64,000 nt of DNA from Prosopocoilus inquinatus (lineage: Eukaryota > Arthropoda > Insecta > Coleoptera > Lucanidae), in contig CM069875.1 of the NCBI GenBank assembly GCA_036172665.1, forward strand, positions 13,038,001 through 13,102,000, written 5' to 3'. The notes beneath the pieces are model-generated. The model ran no database searches. It was not told the origin of the DNA and saw nothing but the letters and a program-made list of their open reading frames with translations. Of the stretch, positions 54,050-64,000 are shown piece by piece. Each line of letters begins with the position of its first letter. Positions within the stretch are counted from its first letter, which is position 1. A program made the position numbers and the translations under genes.

Positions 54050-54983
54050 TTTATTTTATTAAATTATTACATAAGAGAATCTAGAAAATTATAAACAACA
54101 GTATTCATCTTTGATTTATCTTTTATCATTTCTGGGGCTAGGGCGGCCAGAACCGTACATGTTATTTATGGAATTCTTTTAAAGAAAACATTAGGTTATT
54201 TGTGGTTAGAAGAAAACTGATATTAATTGAAACGAGTACATTCGCGGCGCGTTTATAAAGTTGTAAACTTTTTGTCGACTGCCGAAATTGTGAAACTGCG
54301 ACTGGTTGAATTACATCGAAGTATGCTCTTGGCTTACTTACTTAATGTGCATGGAGTATTTATTGTAGGCGTAATACAATAAGGCAATATTTTATCACTA
54401 TTAAAACTGGAAAGGATCATGTGCAGTCTTTGTAAAGACGTCAATCTCGATAATGTCAATTTTCTTATTTTTTAGTTATTATTTAATTAAATGATTGCTC
54501 CTTTTGACAGAACCCGATACCACAAGAATTCCGCTTTCCGTCACAACATGAATACCGTTTGCTTTGAATACCCCCTCGTATATTTCTTCATAACCATAAC
54601 AAGCTAGGCCTCGCGCCCGGCCCAAAAAACTACACGCCAAGTTTTCATTCCCGCCAAGCCAGGGATTCCCGACTGTTATTTCTCGGGATCCGGAATTGCA
54701 AAAAAGACAAATTTCTCGCGAAATGGTTCCCGGGAATTCCCGGGAAAGAAACCCTACCTGTAAGCCTCATAAATTCAGTCGATTAAAAATGCAATTCTGA
54801 ACTTCTCTGTAAGATACGATTTTTCGTAAGTGCCAACGATATACGTAATTATTTACGGAACAAATTCGGTAACAGACATCTGTAAATACTGTAACTTTTA
54901 TAAAACTAACCCGTTTTAATATTCAGCGAATTTTATTTTCCGGAGTACCTACTTGTAGAAGAAGTAATTCCAGCACACACAAA
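54050..54983. other. No gene recognised
   Basis: Moderately AT-rich unique-looking DNA with a CCCGGGAATTCCCGGG palindrome at about 54,727. No supported coding frame. Confidence 0.4.
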
Positions 54984-54985
54984 TA

Positions 54986-55713
54986 CAGGGTTAGTTAAAA
55001 GTATGGAGACGGCTACTTATTGTCATTAATATTCTCTTTAGAAAATTATGCCCTTTGTGAAAATTTTTTGAAAAATTTTTATCTGTAATTGGAGTGTATT
55101 TGAATTTTTTCTTCAATTATTTTTGAGTTATTTGGTTTAATGGAAACTTCTTACTTTTAATCTACCATTCGATAGAGTATTTTTTTCTCTTTACAATAGC
55201 AGTCTTGTTTTTTTTTCAGAATTGAGGGGTTTCTGAGAAAAAGAACCACGATTCAAGTATTCATTTCCGATAGTTCATGCATATTAAAGCCATACAATGC
55301 GCTGCAGTAAATTGCACAATTGAATTTAACGTAAACAGTAACTACTGATAAAGCTACTCGCGCGAATTTGTTTATCGCTTACTCAGATGTACCTGACCTG
55401 GAGCTAATAAGCATGCACGGCGGGAAATGAACACTTGAACCGTTGTGTTTTTTTTTGGAAACCTCTGAATTCTGAAGAAAAAACAAGAAAGAAAGAGAAA
55501 AAAATACTCTACCGAATGGTAGAGCAAAATTAACAAGATTCTATTTTAAAAAAATTACACAGACACAATTGAAAAAAATATTCAAGTATTCTCGACTGTA
55601 GATAAAAATTTCCCAAAAAACTTTCATACAGGACATAATTTCCTAAAATGAACTAATGAATAAATAAAATTTACGTCAATAAACAGCCGTCTCCATACTT
55701 TTAACTAACCCTG
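54986..55713. mobile_element. Palindromic TA-duplicating MITE, 728 bp
   Basis: CAGGGTTAGTTAAAAGTATG at the left is exactly inverted at the right (ending 55,713), with TA on both sides. Arms of about 330 bp pair with indels (for example ACCATTCGATAGAGTATTTTT and its complement near 55,505). No coding content. Confidence 0.85.
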
Positions 55714-55800
55714 TATATATGCGCGTATATTCCTAAGCTAATTGGGGAAACCAGATTTTGTTATAAATCATATGAATGTATACGTAGAAAGTGTTACATG

Positions 55801-56036
55801 TGAAAAGCATTCACGCAAAATTTGGTAAGTCAAGTGCGACGAACTTCGAGTTAGACATGGAATCAAGGGTTTATTATTGAGTTGAATCATCTGGTCAGGC
55901 CTGATGTATTCTTTTCTGGTGTAATATATTATAATATATCAGAAATTAATTAACCAGGCAACTCAATAATAAACCCTTAATTCCATGTCTACGTTCATCG
56001 TTTTTGACTTACCAAGCTTTGCGTGAATACTCTTCA
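55801..56036. mobile_element. Palindromic MITE, about 236 bp
   Basis: GCATTCACGCAAAATTTGGT and GAGTTAGACATGGAATCAAG are inverted at about 56,010-56,030 and 55,970-55,990. Arms of about 95 bp around an AT-rich loop. Target duplication not clear. Confidence 0.75.
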
Positions 56037-57640
56037 TATTATAGCCGCTTTACATTTACTTCTTTTCATGAAGTGTTAAGATTTAAATAAACTACTCTTC
56101 TGCGTAGAGGCAGGCACAGAGTTTAAGCTACGGAAGCCACTGCCAACACTACCAACTACATCATCCTCATTATAAGTTTCTTTTGTTTTCTGTTTTCACT
56201 GGTACATCCGGAAAATCTCAATTGTGAAGTTTCAGAAAAATTTTCCAAACACATAACATTTAATTAAATAAATTCGCTGCTCTAGAGTTAACATTCTTGA
56301 CTGCAAAGATTTTATTCATAAATTAATTACGTTTACTGATATAAAATTTTGGGACTGTCACATTTTATGAAAACAGAAACAGAATTTAGATTTTTTCTCA
56401 GCTATTAATCGGAATTTCTGAAATTTTTTGGGGTTTGAGGACAAACAAAAACTTTTATAAAGATTCACTTTTTTCCGAAAGCTCAAAAAGAAAAATTTTG
56501 TTCCTATTGTGAACCCAATCCGTGGACACTGTGTATAAATAAGAATATTTAAAAGTGGGTTGTAAAAAGATTCTCGTACAAAATGATGTTGCGTTTAAAA
56601 GTACATTTAAAAATTCCAAGCGATATCTTAGGTTAAATTATAGCTAAGGACGGATAAATCTTGTAAATAATAGGGTAAAAAGGGTCGCAGTTTATCATTC
56701 AGTCCGACTAATTCTCAAGGACCTGTTGACTGCGATACACCAGAAACCAACGACCATATAACTGGGCGATTAACAATTGAATAAATTTGATCGATGCAAT
56801 CTAATTGGAACGGAAATAATATAGAAATTAAGGACGCAACGCTAACGGTTATACATATAGAGTACAAGTGGGGGGGCTGAATATTACTTTCTATTCTGCG
56901 GAGGGCTAACCGGGGAAATTATTGTAATTGCCAATACATAATTAATAAAATTACAATAAATGCTTTTAACTTTATCATTAAAAACCTGTGCTCGATATGT
57001 CGCGTCATACCATTAACTACGACTAGATTACGTAAGTCGCAATCGGTCGAAAATTGTGTAAACACACACAAGGTAGTAAAATTTGCTGTATGTGTGCACT
57101 TGCAGAAGTAATCCGTCAGTCAGTTGCGTGGAATAGACTAAAAAAAGAAAGGTGCACCGGTGTGTTAAACTTTGTCATAGATTTAGCCTTGGCTGATTAA
57201 GTTGTTTGCGTGACAGTATCCTCAACAGACAAATAAATCCGCGGAACATAATACGCGTATGTGAATAATAACATAGTGCCATTGTTGTTATCCCGAAAAT
57301 ATTGAGTAGAGGAAATAAAATAGAACGCTAACGGATTAAAGAGAAAAAGTAACTCGGTGATTATGAAACCAAAAGACCAATTTAATTAAATTGAATCAAT
57401 TCTTAAAAAGTTAAGCAACAATTAAAGTTCTCCCTCCTTCTTATGAACTTGGACGTTTATTTGGAGATCCAACGTACTTTTTTTCTTTTTTTAGGGGAAC
57501 CATATCTAAAAAGTTTTAACTGCACAAATGTGATTGAATAACCGAGGTGACCATGTAAAATGTGCGCTAATAATTTAATTTAGAAACCCTAAAAATCATG
57601 TGCAACTGATTTAAGAAAGACACGGTAATGCTTTGCGATG
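56037..57640. other. No gene recognised; possible upstream region
   Basis: No coding frame or repeat pair stands out. TCAGTCAGT at about 57,115 resembles an arthropod initiator but alone proves nothing. If the exon at 57,645 is real, its promoter and 5' UTR would be here. Confidence 0.35.
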
Positions 57641-57644
57641 TTGG

Positions 57645-57795
57645 ATGGTGGTTATAGTGTTAGTTGTGGACCCCTCTGGTCCGACCAGGCCGAGCTCGGG
57701 AAGGCGCGTATCCTTCGTGTCTTATGTCAAAATTAATCCCAGGTTGCTTTTCACGCAGGTGGAGGCTGGTGAAACAATTGCCACTACCAAAGAAG
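57645..57795 (+). CDS. Candidate host exon with splice donor
   Basis: From ATG 57,645 a frame of 50 codons plus one base runs to AAGAAG|GTGAGTAC, a strong splice donor (intron from 57,796). GC content is clearly above the flanks over 57,655-57,795. The start MVVIVLVV is hydrophobic, signal-peptide-like. Alternatively CACGCAG at 57,752-57,758 could be an acceptor and the exon only 57,759-57,795 (VEAGETIATTKE). No homology is recognised and no next exon was found. Not a transposon by any motif seen. Confidence 0.3.
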
Positions 57796-57849
57796 GTGAG
57801 TACAACATTTTTGAAAAAGTTTTTCCTCCTTTGCTTTCCTAACATATAA

Positions 57850-59500
57850 TAATATAATTGTACAATTCAGTGTAAAATTGCTTACTTCATCACAAAATCA
57901 TTGCATGCTTCAGCATTTAATGCCGGACATAATTCATATAATACATAGTTTTTAGAATTTTTCTCACTGTTAGTGACTGTAATAGTAGGAAGAAAAAGCA
58001 GTTCCGCATCTTTCTATTATCTCCATACTGTTTTCGGATATTTTTGAAACTGGTAATATTGCGCAGGCATGACTCCTGGTTTTAAGTTTTTATGCAAAAA
58101 GAGATATATTTCAACCATTAACGATTTCAGCTTTTGTCATCAATAGACATATTATACAACTGTAAGTTCTTTATTTTTCTGTTTTCATAAGTATTCAAAA
58201 TGTCTACCACCTGAATTAATATATGTTCTTAATCGACTTTTGCTGTTAGGCTTTACTAGGATGCAATAAGTGACGGATGGTTCAAATTCATCTGAATTAG
58301 ACATTGCTTCAGATCATGGCATAATTGAGAGATTTTTAAAAGTAAATTATTTTTGTTTCTAATGTTTCAATATTTTCAGTGTTCCATAGCTATTCCTATT
58401 TTTAATTAAACTTAATTTAATAACATTCAGATTTTTACGAACTTCTGACAACATGAAAAGTCGAATACAAAAATATAACGAGCGTTAATAAATTATTTAG
58501 ATCAAATCTTGAATGAATTTTTTAATGTATGTTAATTTCTTACGATTAATGCGTACGAGGATACTGGCGTGACAAAAAATTACAAAGAGATACGGCTGAC
58601 CGTGCGGGGAAAAAGTCGCAGCTGAAGATTTGAAAGAATAAACGCGATTTCGACCATAAAAATCCATCAAGCTAAATTGCACAGCAAGAGTTAATCTAAA
58701 TAATTTAATAACGCATTGTAGTATTTATGTGCTAGACAATTTGAGCTTTCATGAAGATGAAAGAATCAAATCAATCATTTTAAAGTTTCAAACTTGCAAA
58801 AACAATGTTCGATTAAGATTACAGATTGTCATGTTTTTATAATAATTTAGTTTTTTTCTCGAAAACAATTTGTTGATTTTTAAAAATCCTATTCAGTGAT
58901 ACCTAACTCGACATACACTGTGTTGAATCGTTTTTCAGACATAGCAAGATAGCATGTAAAACTAATATTACAGTAGAATAAGGATTTGTCTTCCGAAAAA
59001 TCTAACCTAGTTGAATATTTGTATACACCTTTATGTAGTCATTATAAATAACATACTAAAAGCCGCCATCGATATTATGCCGGCTTCACGTATTATTCAA
59101 GGTCAAACGTCAAAAGAAATATTTTTTTGCGATTATCTCGCTTCCTGTTGGTCTGACAACAACTTGCGTTATTATAAGAATTGTAGATTAGACAATGCTC
59201 CACAAAAAAGTTCTTACACATTTTTACGTGCGACGAAACATTTTCATGATATAAGGTCAAGTCAACAGTAAAATGCATTCATTTCCATACCATTTTCGAG
59301 GTAGAATGCGAGGGGTCTTTTGTTATATATAGGAGAAAGGAGACAATTAACGCTGCTACAGCAATGGTGTTACTCAGTATAACAAAAAACAGAGCAATAT
59401 TGCCGCAATAAAAAATTACAGTTGTGTAATCAATTCTTCTTGTTTAAATGTGTAAAGATTTTCAGAGTAATTAGTTGACCAGTTGTACATCGACCGGTGA
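57850..59500. other. No gene recognised
   Basis: AT-rich DNA between the two candidate exons. The 86-codon frame at 59,011 has no recognisable motif. Confidence 0.4.
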
Positions 59501-59514
59501 ATTTTATTACGACA

Positions 59515-59650
59515 TTGCGTCATCTAGTAAGAACGCCGTAAATTATTTTCACCGTCCCATTACACAATGTGCCTGTTCGATACATTTTTACGGCGCTACT
59601 GAAACGATGGCGTGTACTTATCGAAATCTTATGCTTAGTTATATATCTTT
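59515..59650. repeat. Dispersed repeat B, copy 2
   Basis: Matches 41,690-41,835 (AACGCCGTAAATTATTTT, CATTACACAATG, CATTTTTACGGCGCTACTGA). It lies directly downstream of the minus-strand candidate exon, in its would-be 3' UTR. Confidence 0.6.
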
Positions 59651-59680
59651 TTAGGTAGGAACAATCCACATTTCAAATTA

Positions 59681-59804
59681 TTATCCTTCGTCGCTGTCTT
59701 CCTCTGGTACTTCTTCCTCCTCTTCTTTTTCTTTTTCCTCAACTTTTTTTTCGGCATCATCAACTTTCTCGGATGTACTAGATTCCACAATTGGCGCCAC
59801 AATC
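59681..59804 (-). CDS. Candidate terminal host exon coding an acidic tail
   Basis: On the minus strand, after CTGTTTGAAG (acceptor-like AG at 59,806-59,805), a frame of 40 codons ends with TAA at 59,681. The peptide begins IVAPIVESSTSEKVDD, continues with a run of lysine and glutamate, and ends EEVPEEDSDEG. Such acidic C-termini are common in chaperones and nuclear proteins, but the family is not identifiable. An AATAAA on the minus strand occurs near 59,505. The upstream exon was not found. Simple-sequence GAA/GAG repeat is the alternative explanation. Confidence 0.35.
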
Positions 59805-59809
59805 CTTCA

Positions 59810-60585
59810 AACAGTGTAAGAAATTGTGTTCAGCAGTACATCCGATGCGGACGTAATAACGTAGTTATATTTTAAAATATTATTTTTCATTACCTGATGT
59901 GGATTTAATTCATGGTTTAACCATTTGTACTTACTTACGAGTATACTCGGTATGGGTGGAATCATATAATTGTCCAGTTTTACAAAGAAAGTAATGATAA
60001 AAAACTTGAAAATTGTTGGCAATGACGTCATAATACCAGAAGAGGTTGTTGAGAAAAAAAAATAAATCCAACCCCCGTTTAATTCTTGGAGAAGGATTGT
60101 AATTTTATCAAGCGTGTTCGTATAACGAGTCTGAACTTTGAAAAATGTGCAGATTCAGCAAAACTAGTCCAAGGCTTCTTTTATCGAACCCACTTGTAGT
60201 GTGTTGTATGTGCTTGTCAAAGTGCAAGCATGCTTAAATTTTTTATGAATTTTTTTACCTTTATTTCTGTAAATATCACAAGAAAATATTTTTTTCTTCC
60301 CATCAAAGAACTTATGAAAATTAATTACGTGTGCTCTTTGTAATTGTCATTTATGTATTTTTATAAAACTCCAAAACGTTGTACAATTAAATAATACGAA
60401 ATATCAATAATTATAAATTAAATTAAAAATCTTTAAATTTCGAAAGAATAAAGTGCAAGTGTTATTTACTCAAGACAATTTTAATGTTTGAACAGTATTC
60501 CCATTCAAACATAGTTACGCGAGTAGTAGCATATTTATCCGCTTTAAACAAAATCTCTCTGCTAAAATCAAGAATACACCTGCCG
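59810..60585. other. No gene recognised
   Basis: AT-rich. If the acidic exon is real this would be its last intron, continuing upstream. Confidence 0.35.
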
Positions 60586-60838
60586 AAGCACTTTCTCGTC
60601 CATTGAAGATATTGTGCTTGACGCGAACAACACTTTCATTAAGCTGGTTGAGGAAGAGGTATTCGCTGGAGAACTAGATGCCTTACGTAAAAATAAGCCA
60701 TTGCCTAATAAAAGTAAATTGCTATGTTTGAAACCATACCTTGATGATAATAGTTTGTTGAGAGTAGGAGGAAGAATTTAAAATTCACCTTTAGCTCGTG
60801 ACAAAAGGCATCAAATCATACTACCATCAAATCATGTT
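60586..60838 (+). pseudogene. BEL/Pao integrase zinc-finger fragment
   Basis: The frame from 60,641 reads LVEEEVFAGELDALRKNKPL, then LCLKPYLDDNSLLRVGGRI, a TAA at 60,779-60,781, then RDKRHQIILPSNHV. This is the segment just before and into the HHCC finger of BEL/Pao integrases. About 80 residues; both ends are lost, the right one 60-70 bp before an R12 copy. It was not visible as a long open frame because of the stop. Confidence 0.75.
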
Positions 60839-60911
60839 TTAAAAATTTTTAAATTTCGAAAGAAAAAAGTAAAACTCGGTTCGCTTGCAATTTTGTAATA
60901 ATAATATGTTC

Positions 60912-61039
60912 AACATATAAAATAGCGACATCTTACTATCGCTTTTTGACCTAACATTGCAGTAGGATAGACAAATTGAAGCGGGATTTGCTCCTAATGA
61001 GTCCCCCATCCAAGGCGGCCATGCTTGAAATTTTTCTAA
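60912..61039. mobile_element. Repeat family R12, 128-bp copy
   Basis: Flanked by AATAATATGTTC at 60,900-60,911 and 61,040-61,051. Starts AACATATAAAATAGCGACAT and ends GAAATTTTTCTAA. Contains one arm of the palindrome seen at 25,261. Confidence 0.8.
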
Positions 61040-61248
61040 AATAATATGTTCGTTTTTTTTTGCATAAGAAATACTGCTTGTAATTAAGATTTATAAGTGA
61101 GAAGAAGCAATGTCAGCAAAATTCTTTCTTGTTCGAGCTATGACTGAACGAAGTTGTAATTTTACCTTAGGACAGGTCAGAAGAGAAAATGATAAAATGT
61201 GTCGCTACAGATAAATTGTTTATTTATTTATTTCTTTAAAGAAAAAGC

Positions 61249-64000
61249 TAAATGTACATTTTTACATATTCTACTACAGAAATAATTGTTTGTCATGTAT
61301 TTTCAAATACACCAGACAACACCAGGCATTTTATGCTAAATAATTAAAATTGTTTCGGAGAGCAAAAAGCATTGTCACATCTCAACATAGATAATTTCTT
61401 TGTCTCTTCTGGGCCTATGTTATTACATATGCTCTTTCTAAATCGTAGACAGCAGCTTTGATTGATTCTTTCGAAGGTGTAGTTAAATTTTAATTTTTCT
61501 GTGTTATTCGTTTCGTTTGCGCTACAAATAGGAAGAAATATAATTGTAGAGATAAGAAAAAGAAAAATATTGAAAAGCTTACATGATAAAGTTATCTTTG
61601 AGCAACTGCAAATAATTGAAACTGTTGTGTGGTTAAGTAAATCATTTTTTGATTCTTTTAAAACCTCGGCATTACAAAAAAAAAGAAAAGAAAGGGGTCA
61701 TTTACCTGCAAAGTCGGGATTCAACGTATTTGAACAAAACAAGTAATAACATCCGGTTGCGTCAGAAGTGTGTATGATATTTTAGAAGAAAAAAAAATAA
61801 TAATAACTGTCGTTCTACAGAATGAGATTCTCGTTTAATTAACTTTTTTAAAATAAGTAGAAGTTTATTTTTGCTGGAGAAACAAAAATAAGTCTAATTC
61901 GTTGAGTTGAATGAACTCTTGAAATAAGAAATCCAATAATATAAAATTATATTTTCCCAAAATTTAAAAACCAATTAGCAGAACCTTACGTACTTCATAA
62001 AATCAAAATGCTTAAAATTTACCGCTAACCAAGGCACAGGAACTAAAAGAAATAAACAATGCTGCATTGTCAATTTATAATTGCAAACCGTAACTCTTAT
62101 TGATAATTTTACAATACTTTCAGGTTCAAAATTTATTTATTTGGTCATTCACCTTTTGAGAAGATTTATTCTTCTGCATTTAGGATGATTTATTACATTG
62201 ACATGTATATCTTTTATTTTTTATTGGTAAATTGATAACTGTTATGAATAATCTCCTACCTGTTATTTGTGTAAAATAAAAACTGCACAGAATAACTATT
62301 CTGAAGTTGATAGACTTTTATAATGAGGAATTAAAACAAAGTGTTTTTATCCAATCTTACGCAGTTTATGAAATCAAAATTGAAAATTATTTTCTTATAT
62401 GCTTGACGTTTTCTAAATTCTAAATGATTTGAGAGTTCACGTTCTTGTGAATTAAAAAATTAATTGTTCGTGCGCGCAATCTTTTAAATGTTTGTGTTAA
62501 TCTTAAATAAAATGCCAGAAATAATTTGAAAATTACTTTAAGTATAAGAATGATGTGAGAAAATAATTTTGGTAAAACGAGAAAATTGTTTTTGTCATAT
62601 CATCAACACGCCAGTTAATACAATTTAAAATAAATAAAAATCTCTTAGCTGTTCATTTTAATAATTACAGAACTGTTTAAATGGATTCATTTGTACACAC
62701 TTTTGGTTTTATGTCAGTGTCTAATAGATACGTGAAGCTATTTATTTATTGAATTAAGTTAGCTATTTTACTTAATAATAATTCTATTTTTGTGGAAAAA
62801 AACTGAACTATTTTTTTGTTTTTGTTGCCATGGGTGACTTGTTAGCTACTGAAAACAAAAAATAATTAGTATCTTTATTATTTGTAAAGATAATTATATC
62901 ATACTTTATATTTTTGAAAACCTCATTAAACAAGCAATTTATTTGTGTTATAACCAACTGCGGTTTCCATTTAAAATTAGAAAGTTATAGTCTGTTTCGC
63001 AGAACTGATGTAATTTCTATAAAAGGTAACGCCATTAAAATCTATGTTAATTGCTGAATAACATAGTTTTTGAATTTTCAAAATATCTTGTCAAACAACT
63101 TAGATATTATGAAAAATAATTTTTCGGAAAAATTCGTTTTCGGCCGATATTTCCCGAACGAATCGCGATAGCTAACTTTGGTTTTCTCCACTGAGCTTTT
63201 CTCGAAAAAATAGCATTGGGTCGCGAAAACAGTTTTCTTCTATTCCTACAAATAACTGAGAAACTCTGCAAAACCATCAAAAATGGACCACACTGTACAC
63301 GTGTAATACACGGATTCAAATTTTGTGTGTGTATTTATATTACACGTTTAATATTTTCTTGATAGGTATTGTCAAGCAGGCAATTAGTTGACAAATAGAA
63401 TGAAATATACAACTGGAAAAACTTTGTTTACCGTTTTTTTTCTGAATTCGGCTGAACGTCAAAATGCAGCGAAAACTGTTGTCAATTATTGTTGTTGTTT
63501 TTGACTGTCATTCTCTAAAAGTTACCTTCCCGCTATCGGTAAACGAAAACATATCAGTTGCTAGGTAATGTACGTTGATTTGAACATACCGAACGGATCC
63601 GTAAAAATACACGTGTAATTTAATTACACGTGAATTTAATTCGCGAATATTATTACACGGAGTCCGTGTACACGTGTACTTTAGATACAGCCGGCGTAAC
63701 TAATAAATAATAAAGTTTCCGAACTAGAGTCGGACCGCAATGAATGTAAAATCTGCAGTATTTAAGTTCTATGACATGCAAATACAATGATTATCGGAAA
63801 GGAATTTCGGTGTTGCTACTGAGCTGGGATCACTCATGCGTGTACCTTAGGTACACGTTGAAAACCGCAGACTCTAGTTTTTTTTGCTCTCCGAGACAAT
63901 TTTAATTATTTAACATAAGATGCCTGGTGTTGTCTGGTGTATTTGAAAATACATGACAAACAATTATTTCTGTAGTAGAATATGTAAAAATGAACATTTA
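61249..64000. mobile_element. Inverted-repeat element running off the window
   Basis: 61,249-61,372 (AAATGTACATTTTTACATAT...CAGACAACACCAGGCAT...GAGAGCAAAAA) is inverted-repeated at about 63,880-64,000 with high identity. The second arm reaches the window edge, so the right end is not seen. The interior is AT-rich; a plus-strand frame at 61,501-61,746 (81 codons) has no motif, and 63,290-63,860 carries many ACACGTGT/TACACGTG palindromes. No transposase recognised. Confidence 0.6.

Noticed and set aside
57113..57125. Arthropod initiator (TCAGT) as core promoter
   Set aside because: The motif is short and occurs often by chance; no TATA box or downstream element with correct spacing was found.
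61501..61746. 81-codon plus-strand frame
   Set aside because: Opens without a strong start context, basic composition only, no recognised domain, and lies inside a repeat-bounded unit; not called as a gene.

Overview
The window is AT-rich animal DNA of insect type: a nested graveyard of transposable elements with almost no recognisable host gene. The insect assignment is inferred from the mixture of an env-bearing errantivirus (Gypsy-type), mariner and Tc1 elements, BEL/Pao, Penelope-like elements (PLEs), hAT with a 57-bp intron, and many palindromic MITEs with TA target duplications. The order is not determined. I see no tRNA, rRNA or CRISPR array.

Layout. 0.2-0.5 kb is a 29-bp minisatellite. 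0.78-6.4 kb is a broken errantivirus that has lost its 5' LTR and gag but keeps pol remnants and an env with a membrane anchor. 6,509-15,770 is one 9.26-kb foldback-type element. Its ends are about 1-kb inverted repeats built of 172-bp tandem units, with a 9-bp target duplication. A 4.6-kb LTR retrotransposon (159-bp LTRs, CCATC duplication) sits inside it. 15.8-17.3 kb holds direct repeats around an 894-bp snap-back MITE. 18.0-20.2 kb is an inverted-repeat element with a PLE terminal fragment inside. 23.8-24.3 kb is a non-LTR 3' end.

25-44 kb and 60.9 kb carry a short repeat family; four copies are each flanked by a 12-bp direct repeat. 27,487-31,913 is a large palindromic element with a hAT transposon (28,484-30,595, 8-bp duplication) and one copy of the 12-bp family inside it. 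32.1-34.2 kb has two head-to-head PLE remnants, followed by mariner, Tc1, a Gypsy gag-protease piece with one LTR, another Tc1 and another mariner. 44.4-48.2 kb is a degenerate minus-strand non-LTR retrotransposon (ORF1, endonuclease, RT), and 48.2-49.1 kb a minus-strand Tc1.

50.4-54.0 kb is a cluster of a palindromic MITE, (TA)n tracts and PLE termini. It contains the only long open transposon frame in the window (RT plus GIY-YIG, 52,579-53,901) and several hammerhead ribozyme sequences, one with all three helices. 55-56 kb has two more palindromes. 57.6-59.8 kb is the only place where host exons seem plausible: a plus-strand exon with a good splice donor, and a minus-strand terminal exon coding a very acidic tail. 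60.6 kb is a BEL/Pao integrase scrap. The last 2.7 kb lies between inverted repeats and runs off the window edge.

Most interesting points: the giant foldback with satellite-like arms, the 12-bp-duplication repeat family (with an internal empty-site control), and the many hammerhead motifs tied to PLE termini.
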